Shown here: one piece after another, positions 1 to 7,202 of the stretch | How the letters are laid out: every line of letters starts with the position of its first letter | How positions within the stretch are numbered: position 1 is the stretch's first letter | DNA from: Aerococcus urinae | GTDB lineage: Bacteria; Bacillota; Bacilli; Lactobacillales; Aerococcaceae | NCBI RefSeq assembly: GCF_001543175.1 | Contig: NZ_CP014161.1 | Location: 806,001 to 870,000, forward strand | DNA length: 64,000 nt | Direction: 5' to 3' | Position numbers and translations under genes: made by a program | The notes under the pieces: generated by a model | Databases searched by the model: none | What the model saw: only the letters and a program-made list of their open reading frames with translations | What the model was told of the DNA's origin: nothing

Positions 1-1063
1 CATTGCGGCTAACAAAGGCTACCTTATCATCGTTTTTCAGATGGAAGGTAATATTATCTAGCACTTTGACGCCATCAATTGTTTTAGAGAGGCCTTCAAC
101 GGTTAAGACGTCATTACCTATTTCACGTTCTGGTTCAAAGCCAACATAGGGATACTTACGGCTAGATGGTTGAATATCATCGAGCTCGATCTTATCCAGC
201 ATTTTCTTACGGGAAGTTGCTTGCTTTGATTTGGAAGCATTGGCTGAGAAACGAGCGATAAAGGCCTTTAATTCTTTGACCTTTTCTTCCTTTTTAGCAT
301 TGGCATCGGCTTGTAATTTGGCGGCTAACTCACTGGATTGCTTCCAAAAATCATAGTTCCCCACGTAAAGTTTAATTTTACCAAAGTCAACATCACAGAT
401 ATGGGTACATACTTGGTTTAAGAAATAGCGGTCATGGGAGACCACGATAACTGCGTTAGGGAAGTTAATAATATACTCTGCCAACCATTCAATAGAATCT
501 GCATCTAAACCATTGGTCGGTTCATCGAGTAAGAGAATATCAGGATTTCCAAAGAGAGCTTGAGCTAAGAGCACTTTCACTTTGTCACGTTCTTCGAGGT
601 CACTCATTAGTTGATAGTGTTTGTCTTCTGCAATCCCTAAACCTTGGAGTAATTGCGAAGCTTCAGATTCAGCTTCCCAGCCATTCATTTCAGCAAACTG
701 TGCCTCAAGTTCACCAGCACGAATACCATCTTCCTCACTGAAGTCACTTTTTGCATAAATGGCATCTTTCTCTTCTCTTATTTGGTAGAGTTCTTTATTT
801 CCCATGATGACTGTATCAATTGGGCTATATTCTTCAAAGGCAAAGTGGTCTTGGTTTAAAACCGAAATTCGCTCGTTGGCTTCTTTACTGACTTCACCAG
901 TAGAAGGGGCAATTTCTCCCGATAATATTTTAAGAAAAGTTGACTTTCCGGCCCCATTGGCACCGATGATACCATAGCAATTCCCGGGATTAAATTTTAA
1001 ATTGACATTGTCATAAAGTTTGCGGTCAGAAAAATGTAGGCTAACATTTGAAACTTGTAACAT
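1..1063 (-). CDS. ABC-F family ATPase (YbiT/YkpA-like), C-terminal part outside the window
   Basis: Reads on the minus strand from ATG at 1061-1063 and runs off the left edge, giving about 354 residues of a protein normally near 530. ABC-F proteins are soluble twin-ATPase factors that act on the ribosome rather than in membranes. The first ATPase domain has Walker A GANGAGKST and Walker B LLLDEPTNGLD followed by SHDRYFLNQ. The signature region reads LMSDLEERDKVKVLLAQALF, the degenerate form of the YbiT/YkpA subgroup rather than LSGGQ. A charged, Lys-rich linker follows, and the second domain is just beginning at the edge. No transmembrane segment is visible. The subgroup assignment is from motif similarity; whether it confers antibiotic protection cannot be told, and this subgroup is usually housekeeping. 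Confidence 0.88.
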   Translation of the reverse strand, partial: MLQVSNVSLHFSDRKLYDNVNLKFNPGNCYGIIGANGAGKSTFLKILSGEIAPSTGEVSKEANERISVLNQDHFAFEEYSPIDTVIMGNKELYQIREEKDAIYAKSDFSEEDGIRAGELEAQFAEMNGWEAESEASQLLQGLGIAEDKHYQLMSDLEERDKVKVLLAQALFGNPDILLLDEPTNGLDADSIEWLAEYIINFPNAVIVVSHDRYFLNQVCTHICDVDFGKIKLYVGNYDFWKQSSELAAKLQADANAKKEEKVKELKAFIARFSANASKSKQATSRKKMLDKIELDDIQPSSRKYPYVGFEPEREIGNDVLTVEGLSKTIDGVKVLDNITFHLKNDDKVAFVSRN

Positions 1064-1175
1064 GATGATTCCTCACTTTTTTTGATGATCGAGTAGTTTC
1101 AGTCACTCATACTGACTAATCATAACGAATTAAAACTTTGATTGCAAACAGTAAATGAGAAGAAAAAGCTCTAAT

Positions 1176-1223
1176 TTGTCCTGATAAGGGCAGTGTGATA
1201 TGATAAAAATGTAAGCGATTTAT
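1176..1223 (+). promoter_or_regulatory. Promoter with cre-like site before the HAD hydrolase
   Basis: TTGTCC (1176-1181), a 17-base spacer and TATGAT (1199-1204) with an upstream TG (extended -10). Immediately downstream, 1210-1223 reads TGTAAGCGATTTAT, which matches the CcpA cre consensus TGWAARCGNTWNCW at 13 of 14 positions. Its place just past the expected start of transcription would suit roadblock repression by CcpA. This is sequence matching only. Confidence 0.5.
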
Positions 1224-1253
1224 ATAAATACATGGAATGAAGGAAGTGACCCA

Positions 1254-1901
1254 GTGAAATCAGTTGTTATCTTTGATATGGATGGAACCTTAATTGATAC
1301 CGAATCTGTCTACCTTAAGGCCTATCAAGAGGTTTTTCAAGCGCGAGGAATAGAATTTACCGATCAAGAATACATTGACCAGCATGCTGGTCGAACAGCA
1401 GCAGCCTGCTTACAGGCCCTAGTGGAAAAAACGGGCAGCCAGGATTTAGCCAAAACGCTTTTCAATGAAGCTGAGCAAAGATTTGTTGAAATTGAGGCTG
1501 AATCCGGTATTGACAATAAAGCCGGTTTACTAGAGACTATCGAGGCTCTTAAAGACATGGAAGTTACCATCCATGTGGCTTCTTCCAGTAATCGCTCAGA
1601 AGTGATTTCCAGGTTAAAAGGAGCTGGAATTAGTTCATATATCGATGGTTTTACTTCTGGGGATGAAGTCACACATTCTAAGCCTCATCCTGAAATCTTT
1701 TTAAAGGCCTTAGAGAAGACGGGGCAAAGTAAGGATAGTGCTTTAATCATTGAAGACTCGGTAGCGGGGGTTGAAGCTGGTTTTCGTTCGGGAATTGATA
1801 CCATCATGGTGCCTGACTTAGTCGCAGCTAGTGAGAAAAATAAGGCGCAAGCGCTTGTCATTGTTGACCGCTTAGACGATATCCTTAACTATGTCAAATA
1901 A
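1254..1901 (+). CDS. HAD superfamily hydrolase (beta-phosphoglucomutase-like)
   Basis: A 215-residue cytosolic phosphatase or phosphomutase of HAD subfamily IA. Motif I is DMDGTLIDTE near the N-terminus (nucleophile and acid/base Asp); motif II is in HVASSSN; the Lys of motif III is in HSKPHPEIF; motif IV is IIEDSVAGVEAG. The cap lies between motif I and motif II, as in beta-phosphoglucomutase and phosphoglycolate phosphatase. The start is GTG with AGGAAG (1241-1246) seven bases upstream. The substrate cannot be read from sequence. A cre-like site in the promoter would fit a role in sugar phosphate metabolism, but that is inference. It is monocistronic, ending at a strong bidirectional terminator. 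Confidence 0.85.
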   Translation: MKSVVIFDMDGTLIDTESVYLKAYQEVFQARGIEFTDQEYIDQHAGRTAAACLQALVEKTGSQDLAKTLFNEAEQRFVEIEAESGIDNKAGLLETIEALKDMEVTIHVASSSNRSEVISRLKGAGISSYIDGFTSGDEVTHSKPHPEIFLKALEKTGQSKDSALIIEDSVAGVEAGFRSGIDTIMVPDLVAASEKNKAQALVIVDRLDDILNYVK

Positions 1902-1967
1902 GCTGGCTAAAGCACTTTACTAGCAGTATAGGATGTAATTAAACTGAATATTTTATTTAATTCTAAT

Positions 1968-2004
1968 ACAAAAGCGACAGGATTCTAATTCCTGTCGCTT
2001 TTGT
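1968..2004. terminator. Bidirectional intrinsic terminator
   Basis: Perfect 14-bp stem ACAAAAGCGACAGG (1968-1981) and its complement (1991-2004) around a 9-base loop, with A and T runs on both sides. It sits between the convergent HAD gene and the tyrosine phosphatase gene and would serve both strands. Confidence 0.85.
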
Positions 2005-2006
2005 GT

Positions 2007-2576
2007 TTATTGAATTTTACTATCAGCGGCTGAATGATGCATTGTATTATTTTGGAGGTAGTGAATAATTTTATCAGTTCCTCGGTCAATTTGTTGGTAG
2101 GTGGTTTGAAAGTCTTTGGTTAACATTGGATCATCAACGTCAGTCTGTTCCTCAAGGAAATTAGAGAAAGGGACAATTTTGGAAAAATAACTTTCCCCTA
2201 GACGCTCTCTAGTAGCATCATAGATGGTAGTATCCATACAGATAATCAAGTCAAAACGCTTAGCATCCATGGGCTTGAGAAGGCGACTCTTTAGTCCTTG
2301 ATAGGGTATTTGATGTTCCTTGAGCAGCTGTATCACTCGAGAGTCAGCCTTATCACCATTGCGCCAATTCTCAATGGAGGCTGAATCAACCCTTATGGGA
2401 GTGTTTAAATGAGCTTGCTTAATCTTTTCACGGAGCAAGGCTTCAGCTAAGGGGGAACGACAAATATTAGCCAGGCAAACAAAAAGTATGCTTTTGCCTT
2501 TTGGGGCAAATACTTTTTGCCAGCTAGACTTTAGCCACTCTTTAAGCTTCTGCCAGTTAGGGGACTTAGTCTCCAT
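2007..2576 (-). CDS. Low-molecular-weight protein-tyrosine phosphatase family
   Basis: 189 residues; cytosolic. The P-loop CLANICRS provides the CX5R(S) catalytic signature (nucleophilic Cys, phosphate-binding Arg), and DDPM supplies the general-acid Asp-Pro typical of the family. The fold usually needs about 155 residues; here roughly 28 extra residues rich in Lys and Trp precede the catalytic core. The start ATG (2574-2576) lies inside the end of the upstream HAD gene (11-base overlap), so the two are translationally coupled in one minus-strand operon. Family members act on phosphotyrosine proteins or arginine phosphate; the target here is unknown. Confidence 0.87.
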   Translation of the reverse strand: METKSPNWQKLKEWLKSSWQKVFAPKGKSILFVCLANICRSPLAEALLREKIKQAHLNTPIRVDSASIENWRNGDKADSRVIQLLKEHQIPYQGLKSRLLKPMDAKRFDLIICMDTTIYDATRERLGESYFSKIVPFSNFLEEQTDVDDPMLTKDFQTTYQQIDRGTDKIIHYLQNNTMHHSAADSKIQ

Positions 2577-3474
2577 AAGGTGCCTTATCCCATTGCGTAT
2601 TAGTCTGACTCAAATCCAGGGCTTTATAGATGGCATCAGCGACACCGCCTTCGTTATGAGGACCGGTGACATAGTCTGCAATTTCTTTAACGGCGGGATC
2701 AGCATTAGCCATAGCGAAGCTATAGCCGGCCATTTCCAGCATTTTTAGATCATTCAAATTATCCCCAATAGCCATGATATTTTTAGGATTGTAGCCATGG
2801 GCTTGGCAGTACTTGGCTACAGCTCCCCCTTTGTTAGCTGTCTTAGCTGAAATTTCCAAGTTTGACTTAAAGGAAGAAGTGATATAAATGTTATCATAGC
2901 GCTGACTTAATTCCTGCTGAATCGGGTGGAGGACTTGCGGTCCCTTTTCATGAATAAATACTAATTTGAGGATGTGCTGGCCTTCTTCTTCAATGAGGTC
3001 AGTTAAATCATCAATATATTCAATGGAGTTAACCTCATTCGATTGGCTGGCCCGACTAAGGGTTTCTTCAAAGCTCAATTCAGGAGACATTCTTTGAATC
3101 ATATCTGCAATGTAATGAAGGCGTTGGTGCTTTGAATTGGAGTAGACGTTCTTTGAGGTCATGGCTTCCATGTAATAGCCATGTTCGTGTCCGTAGTGAA
3201 TAATCTCTTTAGCGACTTGGTCATCTAAGTCAATTTCATACTCTACCTCACCTTCTCGGTCAAAAAGAATGGCACCATTTAAACCGATAATCGGGCAACG
3301 AATACCGGCTTCGTCTAAGAGTACCTTGGCTTCATGGAAGTTTCTTCCGGTAGCAACGATAAATGGGATACCTAATTGGTAGGTATGCATGATGGCCTCA
3401 CGATTGCGTGGGTGGATATGCATGGTTTCGTCCAATAGTGTTCCGTCCATATCAGAAACAATTAATTCCAGCAT
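2566..3474 (-). CDS. Cof-type HAD-IIB family hydrolase
   Basis: 302 residues from ATG at 3472-3474, chosen because AGGAG lies six bases upstream (3481-3485) and because the family motif begins right after it; the frame stays open further upstream but those residues do not resemble the family. Motif I is SDMDGTLLDE, the Thr of motif II lies in IVATGRNF, and motif IV is GDNLNDLKMLEMAG. The large cap between motifs II and III is that of Cof/YidA-type sugar-phosphate or nucleotide phosphatases. Substrate unknown. First gene of a two-gene operon with the tyrosine phosphatase, and divergent from ung with about 110 bases between the two starts. Confidence 0.88.
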   Translation of the reverse strand: MLELIVSDMDGTLLDETMHIHPRNREAIMHTYQLGIPFIVATGRNFHEAKVLLDEAGIRCPIIGLNGAILFDREGEVEYEIDLDDQVAKEIIHYGHEHGYYMEAMTSKNVYSNSKHQRLHYIADMIQRMSPELSFEETLSRASQSNEVNSIEYIDDLTDLIEEEGQHILKLVFIHEKGPQVLHPIQQELSQRYDNIYITSSFKSNLEISAKTANKGGAVAKYCQAHGYNPKNIMAIGDNLNDLKMLEMAGYSFAMANADPAVKEIADYVTGPHNEGGVADAIYKALDLSQTNTQWDKAPYGD

Positions 3475-3583
3475 AAAAATCTCCTTTTTTTTATAAAATC
3501 CGTTATAACTATGGCTATTGTAACATTTTAAAAAATGGTAGACTAGGTATAAGTTAAGTGATAAAGGAAAGGGGAAATCAAGC

Positions 3584-4258
3584 GTGCATACAATCATTAA
3601 CAACCAATGGCAAGAGGCCTTAGATCCAGTTTTTGAAAGTCCTGCTTACCAAAAACTAAGAGAGTTTCTAAAAGATGAATATCGTAGTCAGGTGATCTAC
3701 CCAGATATGTGGCATATCTATGAGGCCTTTAAGTTAACCCCTTTTGACCAGGTAAAAGTCGTTATTTTGGGGCAAGACCCCTATCATGAACCCCATCAAG
3801 CCCATGGACTAAGCTTTTCGGTACAGAAAGGGGTGGCGATTCCGCCTTCCTTAAATAATATCTACCAGGAGCTAAGTACTGATGTTGGTTTTCAACCAGT
3901 TCATCATGGCAATTTAACCGAGTGGGCCGAGCAGGGGGTCTTATTATTAAACTCTGTTTTAACGGTACGTCAAGGGAAGGCCCATTCACATCGCGGTCGG
4001 GGTTGGGAAGAAGTCACCGACTTTGCTATCCAACAATTAAATAAGCGTAATCAACGAGTTGTCTTTATCTTATGGGGAAATGCAGCTAAGTCGAAGAGAC
4101 GATTTATCGATGAAAATAAGCATGCTGTTCTAACCTCTGTCCATCCTAGTCCCTTATCAGCTTACCGAGGTTTCTTTGGGTCCCGACCCTTTTCCAAGGC
4201 TAACCAACTCTTAATTGAGAGCGGACAAAGTCCAATTAATTGGCAACTCAGTGAATAA
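3584..4258 (+). CDS. ung: Uracil-DNA glycosylase
   Basis: Family 1 UDG that removes uracil from DNA to start base-excision repair. All hallmarks are present in 224 residues: the water-activating motif [13 protein letters not shown], the uracil-binding segment [10 protein letters not shown], and the minor-groove loop [13 protein letters not shown] with its catalytic His. Start is GTG at 3584 with an AAAGGAAAGGGGA Shine-Dalgarno at 3563-3575. It converges with the CopY-like gene, with only five bases between the two stop codons and no clear shared terminator. Confidence 0.97.
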   Translation: MHTIINNQWQEALDPVFESPAYQKLREFLKDEYRSQVIYPDMWHIYEAFKLTPFDQVKVVILGQDPYHEPHQAHGLSFSVQKGVAIPPSLNNIYQELSTDVGFQPVHHGNLTEWAEQGVLLLNSVLTVRQGKAHSHRGRGWEEVTDFAIQQLNKRNQRVVFILWGNAAKSKRRFIDENKHAVLTSVHPSPLSAYRGFFGSRPFSKANQLLIESGQSPINWQLSE

Positions 4259-4263
4259 AAAAA

Positions 4264-4698
4264 TTACCCAATATCTTTGTGACACTCACATTGGCCAGGG
4301 ATGCAATGGCAAGTGACAGTGGGGACAAGGTCTTTATCCCTCAAGGCTTGGAAAATATTGTCTTGCATGCCTTGGTCCAGGTCACTTTGTTTGATCATGT
4401 CAATGATTAATTGGTCGGCGTGGGTGCGACAATGTTGCTTGAGTAAATTATTAATATCGGCCGCTTGGCTACTTGCTTCAGAAATTAGAGGATGGTAGAG
4501 ATACTGTCCTCCTTTTTTTTCAGTCGCTAGATAGCCTTTATTGACTAAGCGATGTAAGAGGGTTTTGATGGTTGTGGGTTTCCAACCCGTCTTTTCGCTG
4601 AGGCTATCGATTACAAAACGACTGGTGGTTGCTCCTTGAGCCCAAATCACCCGAAGAACCTGGTGTTCACTGTCGGTTATGGAGTTTTTCTTAGTCAT
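4264..4698 (-). CDS. CopY/BlaI-family transcriptional repressor with copper-binding Cys motif
   Basis: 144 residues. The N-terminal winged helix (TDSEHQVLRVIWAQG ... GWKPTTIKTLLHRLV) is that of the BlaI/MecI/CopY repressors. The C-terminus carries CHCIPGQCEC, a CxCx4CxC motif, which in CopY binds Zn(II) for repression and Cu(I) for release. I chose ATG at 4696-4698 because AAGGAAG lies about eight bases upstream; an in-frame GTG at 4707 would sit directly on the Shine-Dalgarno. No copper ATPase or chaperone gene is nearby: the only operon partner is the alpha/beta hydrolase, five bases upstream. I do not see a TACAnnTGTA cop box in the promoter region of that pair, so its targets are probably elsewhere. 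Confidence 0.87.
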   Translation of the reverse strand: MTKKNSITDSEHQVLRVIWAQGATTSRFVIDSLSEKTGWKPTTIKTLLHRLVNKGYLATEKKGGQYLYHPLISEASSQAADINNLLKQHCRTHADQLIIDMIKQSDLDQGMQDNIFQALRDKDLVPTVTCHCIPGQCECHKDIG

Positions 4699-4703
4699 AT
4701 GAT

Positions 4704-5672
4704 TCACTTCCTTAGAGAATAATTATTTGACTTTGTTTGCTTTGGCAGACTATGTTGACTTATCCAAGTCAGAATATCATGGTAAACAACTTCTTCATTG
4801 TCATAAAGAAAAAGCTCGTGACCGCGTTTTTCATAAACTTGAAAAATGACATCTTGAAAATGAGCTTGCTTCAATTCCTGGTAGGTGCCAGAGAGTTTTT
4901 TGCTTGGACCTAGTAGAAAATCATTGGCTCCATTCATAAAATACAGGGGAAGATGGGGGTCAATCGTCTTGGCCCAACCTTTTTTGGTAGCGGAGTCGAC
5001 TAACCTAATTAAATGCCAAAAGCCATCATTAGTAAAAGGAAAACCATCCAGGGGATAGTCTACTTTTTCTGGTTGAGGGTACCAATATTTCAAGATCCGT
5101 AAATCGCGCTCACTAGGCTGGCGTTTAAATTGGGTAAAAAGACCACCAAATAAGAAACGATGCAAAAAGAAATTGGTCGCTTGCGGACGACTGAGCTTAG
5201 TTAATAGGGGGCTCAATAATTTTCCCAAATCAATTACAAAAGAATGATCGGCGCTACCGGAGAGAATGGCTCCAGAGACCGTGTGACTATATTTTTGTAG
5301 AAAAAGCCGACTGATAAAAGACCCCATGGAATGTCCAATCAGAAAATAAGGAACATTGGGATTCACTGATTTGACATCGCAAATCACGCGGTAGAGGTCT
5401 TCTACCAGAATTAACTTCATATTATATGGTCCAAAATAGCCTAGGGAGTCATGGGCTTTTGCATAAGGACCATGCCCAACTTGATCATGGGCAATGAATG
5501 TGATGCCTTGAGACTGAAACCATTCTCCCATGGGCTGATAGCGGATGGCACTTTCAGACATCCCATGCACGTAGTGTATGATGGCTTTGGGATGGTCAGC
5601 TGTCCAGCTGTAGTAATCTAAGGGGTGTTTATCGGGGTGGGAAGATTTTAAATGGTAATGTTCTTGGTACAT
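4704..5672 (-). CDS. Alpha/beta hydrolase, monoacylglycerol lipase/lysophospholipase-like
   Basis: 322 residues with the serine hydrolase triad pattern: oxyanion HG in VHGMSES, nucleophile elbow GHSMGS, acid Asp in GANDFLLG and His in KRGHELF. The fragment IAHDQVGHGPYAK matches the DxxGHGxS region of the COG2267 lysophospholipase group. There is no signal peptide, so action is cytosolic or at the inner membrane face. Shine-Dalgarno AGGAG is well placed before ATG 5672. It is the first gene of an operon whose second gene is the CopY-type repressor. Substrate is inferred from the family only. Confidence 0.87.
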   Translation of the reverse strand: MYQEHYHLKSSHPDKHPLDYYSWTADHPKAIIHYVHGMSESAIRYQPMGEWFQSQGITFIAHDQVGHGPYAKAHDSLGYFGPYNMKLILVEDLYRVICDVKSVNPNVPYFLIGHSMGSFISRLFLQKYSHTVSGAILSGSADHSFVIDLGKLLSPLLTKLSRPQATNFFLHRFLFGGLFTQFKRQPSERDLRILKYWYPQPEKVDYPLDGFPFTNDGFWHLIRLVDSATKKGWAKTIDPHLPLYFMNGANDFLLGPSKKLSGTYQELKQAHFQDVIFQVYEKRGHELFLYDNEEVVYHDILTWISQHSLPKQTKSNNYSLRK

Positions 5673-5837
5673 GGTCGACTCCTTTCTCTTGTGGCTACTA
5701 TTATATAGGAAAATTTTTAGAAGGTAAAAGTTAGGCTAGTCAGACAATAGCCTTGCCTAATATTGGCGTTCGTGGTAAATTTAACTATTAATAAGCCAAC
5801 TTGTAGTAATCCTCATTTTAAAAGGAGTTTGATAATT

Positions 5838-6998
5838 ATGAATTTTGTCTATATTTCCCCGTATTTTCCTCAAAATTTCCAAGAATTCGCTGTTAAACTT
5901 CATCAAAATGGTGCAACAGTATTAGGCATTGGGAGTGAAGCCTATGATATTCTACCGGCGTCTCTTAAAGAAGCCCTTACGGAATATTATCGGGTGGATA
6001 ATTTAGAAGATACTTTAGCTGTGAAGAAGGCAGTGGCCTTTTTCTTCCATAAATATGGTCCAATCGACCGGATAGAATCGCAAGAAGAATATTGGTTAGA
6101 ACTAGATGCTCAATTACGTGAGCAATTCAACATTGTTGGGATGAAACCTAAGGAACTGAAGAAAATAAAACACAAATCAGAAATGAAAAAATACTTTAAG
6201 AAGGCTAAGTGTCCAGTAGCCAAGGGGCGTTTAGTCAAAACTAAAGTTAGTCTGAAGCGGGCTGCTAAGGCCTTAGGTTATCCAGTTGTCTTAAAACCAG
6301 ATGTTGGGGTAGGTGCTGGTAATACTTACCGAATTGATAATGATGATGACTTGGAAAAGTTTGAAGCCCAATGGGACCATACGACGCCTTACTTTATGGA
6401 AGAGTTTATTGAAGGTGGGCAGTTATGTACTTTTGATGGCTTATTGGACCAAGAAGGAAATATTGTTTGGTATGGAAGTCTAACCTATGAAGAACCAACC
6501 TTGGATTGGGTCAATGGTGACCGCGATGGGGTCTACTGGATTGAAAAAGAAGTAGATCCAAAACTTAAAGAAATTGGCGAAAATGTCGTTAAAGCCTTTG
6601 GAATTAAGGAGCGTTTCTTCCATATCGAATTCTTCCGGATGCCGGATAATTCTTATTTGGGTATTGAATATAATAACCGTGCTGTTGGTGGCTTTGGCCA
6701 TGATGCCTATGACTACGCCCATAGTATCGACTTATACGATATGTATGCCAAGGTTGTTTTAGGCAAAGAAATTCCTGCTAACCCCAACGATTCACGCTAT
6801 TGCGTGGTGACATTTAGGCAGGCAGATAAAAATTACCAACATTCAGTTGCTGACATTAAAGAACGTTATGCTAATGATGTTAAAGCCGTTAAAGACCTAC
6901 CTAAGGTTTACCATGATTTGTTAGGTAGTCAGTTATTTGCTATTCTATGTGACAATGACAACGAGCGTCAAGCAATTACAGATTACATCCGCGCCTAG
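5838..6998 (+). CDS. ATP-grasp domain protein (biotin carboxylase-like), function unknown
   Basis: 386 residues from ATG 5838, which has AAAGGAG (5821-5827) ten bases upstream; the open frame before it lacks family resemblance. The N-terminal part (NFVYISPYFPQNF) resembles a pre-ATP-grasp domain. The ATP-grasp core shows a lysine in VVLKPDVGVGAGNTYRI, FMEEFIEGGQ, and the metal-binding HIEFFR ... GIEYNNRAVGG. Such proteins ligate a carboxylate to an amine or thiol, but there is no biotin carrier, CarA or peptide ligase partner next to it. It stands alone between divergent and convergent genes and ends at a strong terminator. The specific reaction is unknown. Confidence 0.8.
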   Translation: MNFVYISPYFPQNFQEFAVKLHQNGATVLGIGSEAYDILPASLKEALTEYYRVDNLEDTLAVKKAVAFFFHKYGPIDRIESQEEYWLELDAQLREQFNIVGMKPKELKKIKHKSEMKKYFKKAKCPVAKGRLVKTKVSLKRAAKALGYPVVLKPDVGVGAGNTYRIDNDDDLEKFEAQWDHTTPYFMEEFIEGGQLCTFDGLLDQEGNIVWYGSLTYEEPTLDWVNGDRDGVYWIEKEVDPKLKEIGENVVKAFGIKERFFHIEFFRMPDNSYLGIEYNNRAVGGFGHDAYDYAHSIDLYDMYAKVVLGKEIPANPNDSRYCVVTFRQADKNYQHSVADIKERYANDVKAVKDLPKVYHDLLGSQLFAILCDNDNERQAITDYIRA

Positions 6999-7148
6999 GC
7001 TCAGTTTATTCTTCCTACTAGAAAAGAGCTAAAAAGAGCTGGTTTCAAAGGTAATGACTTCAATAGTTAGATGCTTAGTCTGACTTATTGGAGCCGCCAT
7101 AAAACACTATATTTTTTTGATGAATTCTCTTTAATATTAAAAGTCAGA

Positions 7149-7179
7149 AAAAGCCCCCAAAGTAACCTTGGGGGCTTTT
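7149..7179. terminator. Bidirectional intrinsic terminator
   Basis: 12-bp perfect stem AAAAGCCCCCAA (7149-7160) and its complement (7168-7179) around a 7-base loop, between the ATP-grasp gene and convergent pbp1A. Confidence 0.88.
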
Positions 7180-7202
7180 ATCGTTATTAGAGTTTCTAGA
7201 CT

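Noticed and set aside
653-859. Plus-strand open frame opposite the ABC-F gene
   Set aside because: Fully inside the antisense of a clearly coding gene; no start signal or family resemblance.
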